Notes: generated from the sequence alone by a model not told the origin. Shown: positions 15,643-25,709, counted from the stretch's first letter. The stretch is 64,000 nucleotides of DNA from Saccharospirillaceae bacterium (GCA_021208685.1 JAJOJJ010000020.1:1-64000); one strand, 5' to 3'. A program made the numbers and translations.

Positions 15643-17361
15643 GTGAAACCGGGTAACCCCCTCCGTTTAATGTCTGCATGGCTGCCAGTGGTATTTCTGG
15701 CAGGCTGTGCCACTTACGGCGCCGGCATTAACGGTGCTATTGAAGATGTACAAAAAGGCGATTACGCCGCCTCCGAAGCCAAAATCCAGAAAGCCCTGAA
15801 CCCAAGCGGTAACGACCGCCTGCTGTATCACATGGAGCTTGGGGTGGTAAAACATCTGGAAGGTGATTTTGCGGCCAGTAATGTGCTGCTGGATAAAGCC
15901 GAGCGGATCGCCGAAGATCTGGAAACCATCAGCATCAGCGGTTCCGTGGTGACGCTTATGTCGAATCCGCGTCAGGGCCCTTATGCCGGTTCCGACTTCG
16001 AGAAAGTGTTTATCAACTATTACAAAGCGCTGAACTATTTTGGTCTGGCGCAGCTGGCGGCTGACCGCAACGGTTATTACGAAGCCCTTGAGGGGGCGCG
16101 TATTGAATCCCGCCGTCTGATTATCCGACTGAACGATCTGAATTCACGTAAAGGCACCTACGCCGAGCAGAACGATAAAGAGCAGCAAACGTTCACCCAG
16201 CTGCTGAAAATCTTTGAGAAGCTGCAGGGTAATCTGGTCGACATGGATAAACTGGAATACCGCGATGACGCCATGGCGCATTATCTCACCGGCATCAGTT
16301 TTGAAATGAACGGCGAGTACGATGATGCCCGCATCAGCTACCAGAAAGCCGCGAAAAGCTATGAAGATGGCTTCAGTAAGCAGTTCCGTCTCGATGCGGA
16401 GATGACGGAACAGGCCTGGTTCGACACCGTTCGCATGATGCAGAAAGCCGGTGGCTACAACACCGAATGGCGCGCACTGGCAAAGAAAAAACTGAGCAAA
16501 ACGCGTCAGGCCGAACTGAAAACCTGGAACAGCGACAGCGCCCAGATCATCGTTCTGGAGCACAAAGGTCTGGCACCGCAGCGTCAAGAAATGAGCCTGG
16601 AGCTGTCGGTTAATCCGTCGTTGCAGGCGCTGGAAATCCGGCCCTATTTCTTTGGCAACGATAAGTCCCAGCTGGCCTGGTTCTACGTGCTGTACGCCGA
16701 TAAAGATATTTTCGATGCCGTGGCGAACTACCTCGATGCCGCCGACGTCGGATACTGGTTCAACAGTTTCACCAAAACGGTGCCTATTGGCCCGCTGTGG
16801 GATACCGCACAGGATATGGGGCTGCTGAGTGCCATCGGTGATTCGATGCGCATTACCGTGCCCTATTATTCTCCGGTCAAACCGCTGGGCGAGAGTACGC
16901 TGAGCGTTAATGGCGAACGCCGCCTGATGCTGAAATCCTCCAACCCGGCATTGATGGCGGTACAGGAACAGATGGTTAACTCATCCACCGATATTCAGCT
17001 GGCACTGGCACGGTCATCATTAAAAGCCTTAACCGCGCAAACGGTTGCCTCCGCCGGTGGTTCTTACGGTGGTATTCTGGCCTCGGTTGGCAAGCTGACC
17101 GCGCAGCTGACCGACGCGGCGGAAACCCGTAACTGGCTGCTGCTGCCCAGTGATATCCGCATCCGCCGGGTGGCGGTTGAGCCGGGAGAACATACTCTGA
17201 TTCTGGATTCCACGCTGAACGCGGGTCAGCGTCAGAGCGCGCAGCAGCAGGTGAATCTGAACGCCGGGGATATTCACCTGTGGCGCGTACGCACACTGCC
17301 TCCTCTGGCCGGTGCGGCCAAAGAAAGCGAAGTAAAACAACTGATTAAAGTATCCGAATAA
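15643..17361 (+). CDS. COG3014 family lipoprotein with TPR-like repeats
   Basis: 572 residues from the GTG at 15643. I prefer this start because AAGGAG lies five bases upstream and the signal peptide is then of normal size, with lipobox LAGC (Cys22). The alternative ATG at 15610 has no ribosome binding site but overlaps the stop of a possible leader peptide. The N-terminal half has helical repeats resembling TPRs (EDVQKGDYAASEAKIQKAL, SFEMNGEYDDARISYQKAAK). The C-terminal half is beta-rich. COG3014 has no established activity. It is the first gene of a three-lipoprotein operon with LpoB- and LPP20-like proteins, which points to a role in the envelope, perhaps peptidoglycan synthesis control. 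Confidence 0.82.
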   Translation: MKPGNPLRLMSAWLPVVFLAGCATYGAGINGAIEDVQKGDYAASEAKIQKALNPSGNDRLLYHMELGVVKHLEGDFAASNVLLDKAERIAEDLETISISGSVVTLMSNPRQGPYAGSDFEKVFINYYKALNYFGLAQLAADRNGYYEALEGARIESRRLIIRLNDLNSRKGTYAEQNDKEQQTFTQLLKIFEKLQGNLVDMDKLEYRDDAMAHYLTGISFEMNGEYDDARISYQKAAKSYEDGFSKQFRLDAEMTEQAWFDTVRMMQKAGGYNTEWRALAKKKLSKTRQAELKTWNSDSAQIIVLEHKGLAPQRQEMSLELSVNPSLQALEIRPYFFGNDKSQLAWFYVLYADKDIFDAVANYLDAADVGYWFNSFTKTVPIGPLWDTAQDMGLLSAIGDSMRITVPYYSPVKPLGESTLSVNGERRLMLKSSNPALMAVQEQMVNSSTDIQLALARSSLKALTAQTVASAGGSYGGILASVGKLTAQLTDAAETRNWLLLPSDIRIRRVAVEPGEHTLILDSTLNAGQRQSAQQQVNLNAGDIHLWRVRTLPPLAGAAKESEVKQLIKVSE

Positions 17362-17393
17362 CCCACATTCATTGTCTGATAAGGAAGGACACC

Positions 17394-17999
17394 ATGCTGA
17401 CAAACATCACCAAACTGACTGCCTGCACGCTGCTGGGCGCCTCTGTACTGCTTTCTGCCGGTTGCGCGACCAAAGTGACCCGTCTGGATGCCAGCGAAGA
17501 AGTGGCTCTGTCTGACCGCTGGAACGCCAAAGATTCTGAGCTGGTGGCCAACGAAATGATCACCGACATGCTGTCTTTCCCATGGGCGCGTGATTTCGAG
17601 ATGGACAACAACCGTCGTCCGACCGTGATCATTTCGCGCATCAGCAATAAGTCACATGAGCACATTGCCGTCGACACCTTCATCAACGACATCAAACGCT
17701 CCATCATCCGTTCCGGCCGTGCCGGTTTCGTGGCCGGTGGCGATGAGCGTGCCGCAGTCCGTGATGAGCGTCGCGATCAGGAACTGAACGCCAAAGACGC
17801 CAAGGCACAGGGCCAGGAAAAAGCCGCTGATTTCGCGCTGTCCGGCACCATCAACTCACTGGTCGATCAGGTGGGCAAAGAACGCGTGACCTTCTATCAG
17901 GTCGACCTGAAGCTGATCGACATGGAATCCAACATGGAAGTGTGGAACGGCCAGAAGAAGATCCAGAAACTGCAGCAGAAATCCTCTTTCGGATTCTAA
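17394..17999 (+). CDS. lpoB: LpoB-like penicillin-binding protein activator lipoprotein
   Basis: 201 residues with signal peptide and lipobox LSAGC (Cys at about 24). The body matches the LpoB/PF13036 fold: LSDRWNAKDSELVANEMITD, then RPTVIISRISNKSHEHIAVD, a basic helix region, ADFALSGTINSLVDQ and VYQVDLKLID-like strands ending in MEVWNGQKKIQK. In E. coli LpoB is an outer-membrane lipoprotein that reaches across the periplasm to stimulate PBP1b. AAGGAAGGA gives a clear ribosome binding site. The position between COG3014 and LPP20 genes is a known arrangement in Vibrio/Shewanella-type genomes; whether it activates PBP1b here is inferred. Confidence 0.85.
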   Translation: MLTNITKLTACTLLGASVLLSAGCATKVTRLDASEEVALSDRWNAKDSELVANEMITDMLSFPWARDFEMDNNRRPTVIISRISNKSHEHIAVDTFINDIKRSIIRSGRAGFVAGGDERAAVRDERRDQELNAKDAKAQGQEKAADFALSGTINSLVDQVGKERVTFYQVDLKLIDMESNMEVWNGQKKIQKLQQKSSFGF

Positions 18000-18008
18000 G
18001 GACAGCCC

Positions 18009-19049
18009 GTGGCTAAGCGCTTACTGGTTGCCGCACTGGCACTGGGCACAGGCATCAGCCTGCTGTCCGGTTGTGTCGGCAACAGCACCAAACCGGCTAA
18101 AGAAGCAGCCCGCAGCAGCAAAACTCCGGCCTGGGTAACGCAGCCGCCGCAGATGCGCGGCATGGCCTACGGCATCGGCTCGATGGAAATCTACGGCAGT
18201 GCGACCGATGCGGTAAAACGCGCAGCGGAACTGGCACGGGTTGATCTGGTATCGCAGCTTAAAGTAACCGTCAGCGGGGACTTCAGCAGCGAAACCGTCG
18301 AACTGAGCGGTACCAACCGTGACAGCGAAGTTCTGCGTACCGTACGCAACTATGTGCGCAGTCAGGTGCCACCGGCCGAGCTGGACGAAGTGCAGATCAG
18401 CGAAACCCATACCGATGCCAAATACGCCTACGCCCTGGCCGAGCTGGATCGTAATGCGGCGGCGGCCCGCCTGCGCCGCGACATGAGCGATATCGAGCAG
18501 GAACTGAGCGCCATCGGCGAACTGCAGCCAACCGGTAACCGCCTGCAACAGCTGCAGCCACTGTTACCGGCACTGACCCTGTTCGCCAAGCGTGAGCGTT
18601 TGGGTGAGCGTCTGACGCTGATCAGCATGGAACGCAAGGCTCCGGCGTTAAGTCCTGAACTGAAAGCGCTGCAGGACCGCATCTACGCCCAGATCGACCA
18701 GCTGCAGGTCAGCCTCGAACTGCTGGATGACGGCGCTCAGGCCATTGGTGGCGGCGTGCTCGAAGCGCTGACCTCACAGGGGCTGCGCGTTCAGGACGGC
18801 AGCGACGCCGACCTGCGGTTCGACATCAGCGCTCAGCTGAGCGGCAAAGCCAAAGACGGCAGCCACTACGTGTTTGCCGACAGCCGTGTCACCATCCGCG
18901 ATGGTGCCGGTCGTGTGCTGAGCTCGTTCAGTAAACAGGCCAAAGGCGTGTCCGGGCTGGAAGACGTTGCCCGGCAGAAAGCTGCCCGTGAAGTGGCCAG
19001 ACTGATTGGTGATGAGCTGGCGGTGACGCTGGTCGATAAAATCCGCTGA
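18009..19049 (+). CDS. LPP20 family lipoprotein
   Basis: 346 residues from a GTG with AAGGA upstream, nine bases after the lpoB-like stop. Lipobox LSGC (Cys at about 22). Region 40-150 matches the LPP20 domain: PAWVTQPPQMRGMAYGIGSM, then AVKRAAELARVDLVSQLKV and a long helix. A second similar alpha/beta part follows (LLDDGAQAIGGGVLEALTSQ, KAAREVARLIGDELAVTL). LPP20-type proteins are outer-membrane lipoproteins of unclear function. The strong terminator 25 bases after the stop ends the three-gene operon. Confidence 0.82.
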   Translation: MAKRLLVAALALGTGISLLSGCVGNSTKPAKEAARSSKTPAWVTQPPQMRGMAYGIGSMEIYGSATDAVKRAAELARVDLVSQLKVTVSGDFSSETVELSGTNRDSEVLRTVRNYVRSQVPPAELDEVQISETHTDAKYAYALAELDRNAAAARLRRDMSDIEQELSAIGELQPTGNRLQQLQPLLPALTLFAKRERLGERLTLISMERKAPALSPELKALQDRIYAQIDQLQVSLELLDDGAQAIGGGVLEALTSQGLRVQDGSDADLRFDISAQLSGKAKDGSHYVFADSRVTIRDGAGRVLSSFSKQAKGVSGLEDVARQKAAREVARLIGDELAVTLVDKIR

Positions 19050-19073
19050 AGGCGCTGATAGCTCAGGTCAGGA

Positions 19074-19103
19074 AAAGAGCCTCGGTTGAGGCTCTTTTTT
19101 TTG
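19074..19103 (+). terminator. intrinsic terminator of the COG3014-lpoB-LPP20 operon
   Basis: A perfect 10-bp stem (AAAGAGCCTC with GAGGCTCTTT), a four-base loop and a run of Ts through 19102, 25 bases after the stop codon. Confidence 0.9.
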
Positions 19104-19213
19104 TCTGGTGTTTGCTGACGCTGGGAGACTGGTTTGTAGTCCGTTAAAGGACACCGGGTATTGATATCACCCCGCTCTCCCTGAGCGGCTACCAATCAGG
19201 CATAGCAGAGTCT

Positions 19214-19239
19214 GTGGGAGCGGCATTTCTGCCGCGATA
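19214..19239. repeat. REP-like palindrome
   Basis: GTGGGAGCGGCATTTCTGCC followed by GCGATA has the layout of Pseudomonas-type REP elements: GTGGGAGCGG head, short loop, then CCGCGAT. It lies just beyond the argH 3' end. Related palindromes cluster at 27.0-27.4 kb. Confidence 0.6.
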
Positions 19240-19259
19240 TCGTTCATCCTGAGGAGATA

Positions 19260-20660
19260 TCAGCCGCGCTGCGCCAGCGCTGCGTTTGCCCGTGCCGCAG
19301 CGGCACGTACCTGCTCCGGTGCGGTGCCACCAATATGGTTACGCGCCGCGACTGAGCCTTCCAGTGTCAGCACCTCAAAGACATCAGCGGTGATTTCAGC
19401 AGAAAACTGCTGCAGTTCTTCCAACGTCATTTCGCTCAGGTCTTTGCCGGTTTTCACACCGTAGCCAACGGCTTTACCCACAATTTCGTGGGCATCACGG
19501 AACGGGATGCCTTTACGGACAACGTAGTCAGCGAGGTCGGTGGCGGTGGAGAAACCACGCATTGCCGCTTCGCGCATATCGTCTTTACGGGCAATCAGAT
19601 TCGGTGCCATATCGGCAAAAGCACGCAGGCTGTCGCGCACGGTATCAACGGTGTCGAACAGCGGTTCTTTGTCTTCCTGATTGTCTTTGTTGTAGGCCAG
19701 CGGCTGCGATTTCATCAGCGTCAGCAGACCCATCAGATGACCGTACACGCGACCGGTTTTACCGCGTACCAGTTCCGGTACATCCGGGTTTTTCTTCTGC
19801 GGCATGATGCTGGAGCCGGTGCAGAAGCGGTCGGGCAGATCAATAAAGCGGAACTGCGCCGAGGCCCACAGCACCAGTTCTTCGGAGAAGCGTGACAGGT
19901 GCATCATGATCAGCGCACCTGCGGAGGCGAATTCGATGGCGAAGTCACGGTCGGACACGGAGTCCAGACTGTTTTCAGTCGGTGCGTCAAAGCCCAGCAA
20001 TTCGGCGGTGTAATGACGGTCAATCGGGTAAGTGGTGCCGGCCAGTGCTGCGGCACCCAGTGGCAGCTGGTTCATACGTGCGCGGCAATCCTGCAGACGG
20101 GCGTAATCGCGTTCCAGCATGGCGTTCCAGGCCAGCAGGTGATGCCCAAAGGTCACCGGCTGCGCGGTTTGCAGGTGGGTGAAGCCCGGCATAATCGTGT
20201 CGGCTTCTTGTTCGGCCAGAGTCACCAGACCCTGCTGCAGGCGGGTCAGTTCGGCGCTGATGGCGTCGATTTCGTCACGCAGGTACAGGCGGATATCGGT
20301 GGCCACCTGATCATTGCGGGAACGGCCGGTATGCAGTTTTTTGCCGGTGATACCGATCTTTTTGGTCAGTGCTGCTTCAATGTTCATGTGCACGTCTTCC
20401 AGCGCCACCGACCATTCAAAGTCGCCCCGTTCGATTTCAATGCGCACTTCTTCCAGCCCGCGGATGATGTCATCGCGCTCCTGTGCAGTCAGTACGCCGA
20501 CTTTACACAGCATTTTGGCGTGGGCGACGGAGCCCTGAATGTCCTGGCGGTACATGCGGCGGTCAAAGTCTACCGATGCGGTGAAGCGCGCAACAAAAGC
20601 GTCGGTCGGCTCGGAGAAACGTCCGCCCCAGGATGCATTGGTGGATGATTGATCTGACAT
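19260..20660 (-). CDS. argH: argininosuccinate lyase
   Basis: 466 residues from the ATG at 20660, which is preceded by GAGGT at proper spacing; an ATG seven codons upstream lacks one. It carries the fumarase/aspartase superfamily signature [12 protein letters not shown] near residue 280 and family blocks [14 protein letters not shown] and [20 protein letters not shown]. It catalyses the last step of arginine synthesis, splitting argininosuccinate into arginine and fumarate, as a cytoplasmic homotetramer. It diverges from the algZ/algR-type genes, the same arrangement as in Pseudomonas. Confidence 0.97.
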   Translation of the reverse strand: MSDQSSTNASWGGRFSEPTDAFVARFTASVDFDRRMYRQDIQGSVAHAKMLCKVGVLTAQERDDIIRGLEEVRIEIERGDFEWSVALEDVHMNIEAALTKKIGITGKKLHTGRSRNDQVATDIRLYLRDEIDAISAELTRLQQGLVTLAEQEADTIMPGFTHLQTAQPVTFGHHLLAWNAMLERDYARLQDCRARMNQLPLGAAALAGTTYPIDRHYTAELLGFDAPTENSLDSVSDRDFAIEFASAGALIMMHLSRFSEELVLWASAQFRFIDLPDRFCTGSSIMPQKKNPDVPELVRGKTGRVYGHLMGLLTLMKSQPLAYNKDNQEDKEPLFDTVDTVRDSLRAFADMAPNLIARKDDMREAAMRGFSTATDLADYVVRKGIPFRDAHEIVGKAVGYGVKTGKDLSEMTLEELQQFSAEITADVFEVLTLEGSVAARNHIGGTAPEQVRAAAARANAALAQRG

Positions 20661-20818
20661 GATTACCTCGAACTGGTGCATGAATCGGAAATGGCGCGGA
20701 TTATAACCATTGCTCTGCTGCTCTGTCCCTGTTTTGCCGCCATTCAGCGTTTGCAGGCTTGCTCTGTTGCGGCGCTGACGACAGACTTAGGCTCCGCGCC
20801 CGTTCAGGAATCACTACT

Positions 20819-21922
20819 GTGTCAGCCAGGCAAACACCATCCCCGTCACCGCATGGACAGCAGGCACTGCTGGAGGCCTTTTTTTTGCCGGATCTGTGCA
20901 ATGCCCGGGCCGTCATTATTCTGTTGGCGCTGAGTGAAGCGCTGGTGCTGGCCCTGACGCTGATTGAAAGCGGTCTGCCACAGTTTTCCTGGCAACGGTT
21001 CACGGTGGTGTCGTTCTTTGTGCAGTGGGTGTGTCTGCTGTCGGTGGCGATTCTGTGTCAGCTGCGGGTATTGCTGGCGCGCCTGGCGGTTATCTCCGCG
21101 TCGCTGCTGGCCTTGCTGGTGATCGAGCTGGTGACGCTGGCGGTCAGTCTGGTGGGGGAATGGCTGTGGCCGGTTGACCGTACTCACACCGACTGGCCCT
21201 GGGTCTTCCGCAACCTGCTGATTTCCGCCATCTTCGGCGCGATGGCCATGCGCTATTTTTATGTGCAGAGTCAGTGGCGGCTGAAAACCCAGGCCGAGCT
21301 GACATCGCGGCTGGCAGCACTGCAGGCCAATATCCGCCCGCACTTTTTCTTCAATACCCTGAATACCGTGACATCATTGATCAGCGTTGATCCGGATAAG
21401 GCTGAACACCTGCTGCTGGATCTGGCGCAGCTGTTCCGCGCGGTGCTGAATAACGATGACGCCCAGATTCCTCTGGCGCAGGAAATTGAACTGGGCCGCC
21501 GCTACCTGGGTATTGAACAGGTGCGGCTGGGCAACGAACGTCTGCAGGTCCGCTGGCGGCTGCCGCAGCCACTGCCGGCGGCGTTGAAAGTACCGCAGCT
21601 GCTGCTGCAGCCATTGCTGGAAAACGCGGTTTACCATGGTATTCAGCCCAGTATCCGTGGCGGCTGGATTGAGGTTGAGCTGGCACAGGAAGATCAGATG
21701 GAAGCACGCAGCGCCTGGTGGCTGACTATTCGCAACAGCAAGCCGCAGGGCAGTGGTGAAGCGGGCAACCGTCTGGCGCATAATAATATCCGCGCACGCC
21801 TCGCCGCTCTGGATAAGCAGGCGCGGCTGCTGGTGGACGATCAGGGCGAAGAATATATTGCCCGTCTGCGTTTGCCGCAGATGGCTGAGCATGCTGCAAC
21901 AACCGTTAAGGGAAATGTATGA
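20819..21922 (+). CDS. algZ: LytS/AlgZ-type sensor histidine kinase
   Basis: 367 residues from the GTG at 20819 (AGGA upstream); the frame is also open further upstream from a TTG. Four predicted membrane helices occupy about residues 25-150. The cytoplasmic part begins with the His-kinase block RPHFFFNTLNTVTSLI, whose His is the phosphoacceptor of this unorthodox class. A GHKL ATPase domain follows with PQLLLQPLLENAVYHGIQPS. Pseudomonas AlgZ/FimS (358 residues) has the same plan and the same neighbours (argH, algR, hemC). The four-base overlap ATGA with the next gene shows coupling. Target processes (twitching, exopolysaccharide) are inferred from homologues. Confidence 0.88.
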   Translation: MSARQTPSPSPHGQQALLEAFFLPDLCNARAVIILLALSEALVLALTLIESGLPQFSWQRFTVVSFFVQWVCLLSVAILCQLRVLLARLAVISASLLALLVIELVTLAVSLVGEWLWPVDRTHTDWPWVFRNLLISAIFGAMAMRYFYVQSQWRLKTQAELTSRLAALQANIRPHFFFNTLNTVTSLISVDPDKAEHLLLDLAQLFRAVLNNDDAQIPLAQEIELGRRYLGIEQVRLGNERLQVRWRLPQPLPAALKVPQLLLQPLLENAVYHGIQPSIRGGWIEVELAQEDQMEARSAWWLTIRNSKPQGSGEAGNRLAHNNIRARLAALDKQARLLVDDQGEEYIARLRLPQMAEHAATTVKGNV

Positions 21923-22656
21923 CCTATCGTGTTCTGCTGGTGGATGATGAACCACTGGCGCGGGAGCGGATGAAGCGTTTGCTGCTGGAACACCACGACT
22001 TTGTCTGTGCCGGTGAAGCCGCCAATGGCGATGCCGCACTGGCCTGGCTGGGGATGCATCAGGCCGATCTGGTATTGCTCGACATTCAGATGCCCGGCCG
22101 CAACGGTCTGGATACCGCCGCCGCCCTACAGGCGTTAGCGCAGCCACCGCTGGTGGTGTTCTGTACCGCTTACGATGAACACGCTCTTCAGGCTTTTGCC
22201 GTGAAAGCCATCGACTATCTGCTGAAACCGGTGCGCAAAGAAGACCTGTGCCGTGCACTGCAACGCGCCAGCGAATGGCTGATGCAGCAGCGCGCAGAGT
22301 ACCCGCTGGTGCGGCCATCCGGCAGCCGTACGCATCTGAGTGCCCGTACTCATAATGGCCTGCAGCTGATTCCGCTGGAGTCGGTGTTTTACTTCTATGC
22401 CGATCAGAAATACGTCAACGTCCACCATGAAGGTGGTGAAACCCTGATTGACGACTCCCTGCGTCAGCTCGAAGACGAATTCCCCGGCCTGTTTGTGCGT
22501 GTGCACCGCAGCGCACTGGTTGCGCTTAACCGTATCGAACGCCTTGAAACCCTGAACAGTGGCGGCCACAAAGTGTATTTACGCGGTCTGGCGGATGGCG
22601 TTCCGGTCAGTCGCCGTCATCTGTCGGAAGTGCGGCGGGTGATGAAAGAGCTCTGA
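21919..22656 (+). CDS. algR: LytTR response regulator, AlgR-like
   Basis: 245 residues: receiver domain (1-120) with acidic pocket VDDEP, phosphoacceptor Asp55 in LLDIQMPGRNG, and Lys in YLLKPV. A LytTR DNA-binding domain follows (about 140-245), with FYADQKYVNVHHEGGE and VRVHRSALVALNRIE. It forms a two-component pair with the overlapping kinase gene upstream. In Pseudomonas AlgR activates alginate and type IV pilus genes by binding imperfect direct repeats; whether the regulon is the same here cannot be read from this window. hemC follows about 110 bases on. Confidence 0.92.
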   Translation: MTYRVLLVDDEPLARERMKRLLLEHHDFVCAGEAANGDAALAWLGMHQADLVLLDIQMPGRNGLDTAAALQALAQPPLVVFCTAYDEHALQAFAVKAIDYLLKPVRKEDLCRALQRASEWLMQQRAEYPLVRPSGSRTHLSARTHNGLQLIPLESVFYFYADQKYVNVHHEGGETLIDDSLRQLEDEFPGLFVRVHRSALVALNRIERLETLNSGGHKVYLRGLADGVPVSRRHLSEVRRVMKEL

Positions 22657-22765
22657 CGCGAGTCCCGACTTACATCATTACCCCCATGCAGCCCCCGCTG
22701 GTATGATGCGGCATCACTTTCTGAATTCATTGTCAGGCCCGGCCTGACCCGCGTTAAGGAATGTC

Positions 22766-23707
22766 ATGTCTGCCGTAACCACGCTCCGCATTGCTACCCG
22801 TAAAAGCCCGCTTGCTCTGTGGCAGGCTGAACACATCAAAGCCCGTCTCGAAACCCTGCATCCGGGGCTGACGGTTGAGCTGGTGACCTTCACCACGCAG
22901 GGCGACAAAATCCTTGATGTACCGCTGGCCAAAATCGGTGGCAAGGGCCTGTTCGTCAAAGAACTCGAAGTTGCGATGCTCGACGGTCGCGCCGACATCG
23001 CCGTGCATTCGATGAAAGACGTACCGATGGAATTTCCCGGCGGTCTGGAGCTGGGCATCATCTGCGAGCGCGAAAATCCGCACGATGCCTTTGTCTCCAA
23101 CGCCTATAAAAGTATTGATGAACTGCCGCAGGGGGCCGTGGTCGGTACGTCCAGCCTGCGTCGCCAGTGTCAGATTCAGCAGCAGCGCCCGGACCTGATC
23201 ATTAACAGCCTGCGTGGTAACGTGCAGACCCGTCTGAGCAAGCTTGATGCCGGTGAATTCGATGCCATCATTCTCGCTGCCGCGGGTCTGCTGCGTATGG
23301 AAATGCACGACCGCATTGCCTCCTTTATTCCAGCCGAACAATCGCTGCCTGCCGGTGGCCAGGGTGCCCTGGGCATCGAATGGCGGGCCAATGACAGCGC
23401 CATCCACGAGCTGTTAAAACCTCTGCACCACGATAAAACCGCTGCCTGTGTGCTGGCCGAGCGTGCCCTTAACCGTCGCCTGCAGGGCGGCTGTCAGGTG
23501 CCGATTGCCGCTTACGCCGAGCTGGATGGTGACGCACTCAGCCTGCGCGGACTGGTCGGCAGTGTGGATGGCAAAACCCTGCTGCGTACGACACAGAGCG
23601 GGCTGGCTGCTGATGCCGAAGCCATCGGCATTGCGGCTGCGGAAGACCTGTTAGCGCAGGGTGCCGGTGCTATTCTGTCCGCCGTTTACGGCCATGAAGT
23701 GAGCTGA
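22766..23707 (+). CDS. hemC: porphobilinogen deaminase (hydroxymethylbilane synthase)
   Basis: 313 residues, full length. It polymerises four porphobilinogens into hydroxymethylbilane in haem synthesis. Cys243 in [14 protein letters not shown] anchors the dipyrromethane cofactor. [19 protein letters not shown] at the start and [12 protein letters not shown] in the middle are family blocks that line the active site. It heads hemC-hemD-hemX-hemY with very short gaps. AAGGA precedes the ATG. Confidence 0.97.
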   Translation: MSAVTTLRIATRKSPLALWQAEHIKARLETLHPGLTVELVTFTTQGDKILDVPLAKIGGKGLFVKELEVAMLDGRADIAVHSMKDVPMEFPGGLELGIICERENPHDAFVSNAYKSIDELPQGAVVGTSSLRRQCQIQQQRPDLIINSLRGNVQTRLSKLDAGEFDAIILAAAGLLRMEMHDRIASFIPAEQSLPAGGQGALGIEWRANDSAIHELLKPLHHDKTAACVLAERALNRRLQGGCQVPIAAYAELDGDALSLRGLVGSVDGKTLLRTTQSGLAADAEAIGIAAAEDLLAQGAGAILSAVYGHEVS

Positions 23708-23711
23708 TCGC

Positions 23712-24491
23712 ATGGCCGTGGCTGCAATACCTGTGGTTGTTACCCGCCCGGGCGGACAGGCGGCTGGATTGGTTGCAGGCCTGACCTCGCTGGGTTGTCA
23801 GGTGCGTCATCATCCGCTGATCGACATTGTGCCGCTGGCCGATGATGAACGGGCGCTGGCCAGTGGCCTGCGCCAGCGCATTCTGGATATTGACCACTAC
23901 AGCGCGGTGATCGCCATCAGTATGAATGCGGCAGCCATTGGCCTGGATTGGCTCGACCGTTATTGGCCACAGCCGCCACTGGGTATACATTGGTGTGCGG
24001 TCGGGCCCAGTACCGCCGACGTTTTGCAGCGGGAAGGTTTCAGGGTGCACTCACCCGTGACAACCTACGACAGCGAAGGCCTGCTGGCGCTGCCGGTGAT
24101 GCAGAGTGATGTGATCGGTGGCCATAAGGTGCTGATCTGGCGGGGTGTCGGCGGTCGGGAAAAACTGGCTGCCGTACTCAGCGAACGCGGCGCTCAGGTT
24201 GATTACGCCGAGCTGTACGAACGCCGCGAAATTGCCTGGAGTGCACCGCAATGGGCCGACACGCTGGCCGGTGAGCCGGTGCTGCTGCTGAGCAGCAATC
24301 AGGCGCTGGATATTGTTGAGCAACAGGTACCCGATCTGGCTCAGCGCGTCCGTGCCATTATGCTGCCCGGAGAGCGAGTCGCTGCGGTGGCCCGCCGCCA
24401 CGGTTACCGCGAAGTGCTGGTGGCTGCCAGTGCCCGTGATGAGGATATGCTGGCCTGTTTACAGAAATGGCAAGCGTCAGCGCAGTCATAG
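23712..24491 (+). CDS. hemD: uroporphyrinogen-III synthase
   Basis: 259 residues, four bases after hemC. HemD closes and inverts ring D of hydroxymethylbilane to give uroporphyrinogen III. The sequence is weakly conserved as usual, but shows the family pattern: VTRPGGQAAGLVAGL at the start, VIAISMNAAAIGLDWL, AVGPSTADVLQREGF in the hinge region, and LLLSSNQALDIVE near the end. Identity is secured by position between hemC and hemX. Confidence 0.93.
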   Translation: MAVAAIPVVVTRPGGQAAGLVAGLTSLGCQVRHHPLIDIVPLADDERALASGLRQRILDIDHYSAVIAISMNAAAIGLDWLDRYWPQPPLGIHWCAVGPSTADVLQREGFRVHSPVTTYDSEGLLALPVMQSDVIGGHKVLIWRGVGGREKLAAVLSERGAQVDYAELYERREIAWSAPQWADTLAGEPVLLLSSNQALDIVEQQVPDLAQRVRAIMLPGERVAAVARRHGYREVLVAASARDEDMLACLQKWQASAQS

Positions 24492-24563
24492 AAAGGGCGT
24501 CCGGACAACCGTCCGGCAGACAATAAAAAACATTAACCATCGATACAGCAAAGGATTCCGACA

Positions 24564-25709
24564 GTGACCACAGAACACAAGGGAACGGATCAACCATCTG
24601 GCGCAGACACCCCGGTTGCCAAGCCAGTCAAGGCCGGCGCCGCTAAGGAAAAAGCCCCCGCCAACCGCGCACAGCGCAGCGGCCCGCATCCCCTGTCGTG
24701 GATCAATCTGGTACTGATGCTGGGGCTTTTTGCGCTGGCGGCCTATGCCGGTTGGCTGAGCTGGAATCAACAACAGAATACCGCTGCCGAACTGGCGGTT
24801 CTGCGCGACCGGGTGGATCAGGCGCAGACAAATGCGGCCGCTCTGAGCGCCAGAGAAGCCGATCTGCTGGCGCAGGCCAGAGCCCTGAACGATCAGTCGG
24901 CACAGTTGCAGCAACAGGTGGCCCACAATACGGATCGTCTGGGCAAGTTACCGGGGGCCGAACGTCAGGACTGGCTGCTGGCAGAAGCCGAATATCTGCT
25001 GCGTATGGCCAATCAGCGCTTACAGCTGGAGCGCGACTGGGAAGGTGCGCTGAGCATGTTGCAGGCGGCCGATAACGTACTGACCGAAACCCGCAATCCG
25101 CGTCTCAATCCCGTTCGTGCCACTCTGGCCAAAGAAATGCTGGCGCTGCGTACCGCACCGGCTATCGACCTGACCGGCGCAGTACTGCGTGTTCAGGCAC
25201 TGCAGGAACAGATTACCCGGCTGCCCTGGATTCCGGATCGTCTGATTGCCGAACAGCCAGCCGCTGAGGCCGAAGTGCCAGCGGCAGACGGCAACGAAAC
25301 CTGGTACTGGCAGCTGTGGAACCGCGTCAGCAATTCATTGCAGGGCATGATCCGTATCCGCGAACGCAGTGCGCCAGTCGCGGCTCCGCTGACACCGGAT
25401 CAGCAGTATTACCTGCAGCAGAATATGCACCTGATGCTGGAGCAGGCGCAGGTAGCGCTGCTGCGTCAGCAGGCTGAGCTGTATCAGCACAGCCTTAAGC
25501 GTGTTGGTGGCTGGCTGCAGGATTACCTGATTGTCGATGATGAGCGCACCCGCGCGGCCAGCAATGCCCTGCAGGAGCTGCAACAGTGGAATGTCGCACC
25601 TGCACTGCCCGACATCAGCCGCTCGCTGCAGCAATTGCAGACACTGGTTGAACAACAGCGCCGTGGCACCGTACAGCCGAAAACTCCGGCCACGGAGGAT
25701 GCGGCATGA
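24564..25709 (+). CDS. hemX: HemX, inner-membrane protein of the haem operon
   Basis: 381 residues from a GTG with AAGGA upstream. An Ala/Pro/Lys-rich cytoplasmic N-terminus (about 45 residues) precedes a single membrane helix (about 50-70, LVLMLGLFALAAYAGWLSW). A periplasmic coiled coil (80-130) and a helical domain with WLLAEAEYLLRMANQRL follow. HemX proteins are often annotated as uroporphyrinogen-III C-methyltransferase but lack the methyltransferase fold, and their function is unclear. Position after hemD and overlap with hemY by four bases are the standard arrangement. Confidence 0.9.
   Translation: MTTEHKGTDQPSGADTPVAKPVKAGAAKEKAPANRAQRSGPHPLSWINLVLMLGLFALAAYAGWLSWNQQQNTAAELAVLRDRVDQAQTNAAALSAREADLLAQARALNDQSAQLQQQVAHNTDRLGKLPGAERQDWLLAEAEYLLRMANQRLQLERDWEGALSMLQAADNVLTETRNPRLNPVRATLAKEMLALRTAPAIDLTGAVLRVQALQEQITRLPWIPDRLIAEQPAAEAEVPAADGNETWYWQLWNRVSNSLQGMIRIRERSAPVAAPLTPDQQYYLQQNMHLMLEQAQVALLRQQAELYQHSLKRVGGWLQDYLIVDDERTRAASNALQELQQWNVAPALPDISRSLQQLQTLVEQQRRGTVQPKTPATEDAA

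Noticed and set aside
24564-25709. HemX as a true uroporphyrinogen-III methyltransferase
   Set aside because: The protein has a membrane helix and coiled coil and none of the SAM-binding glycine loops of the methyltransferase family.
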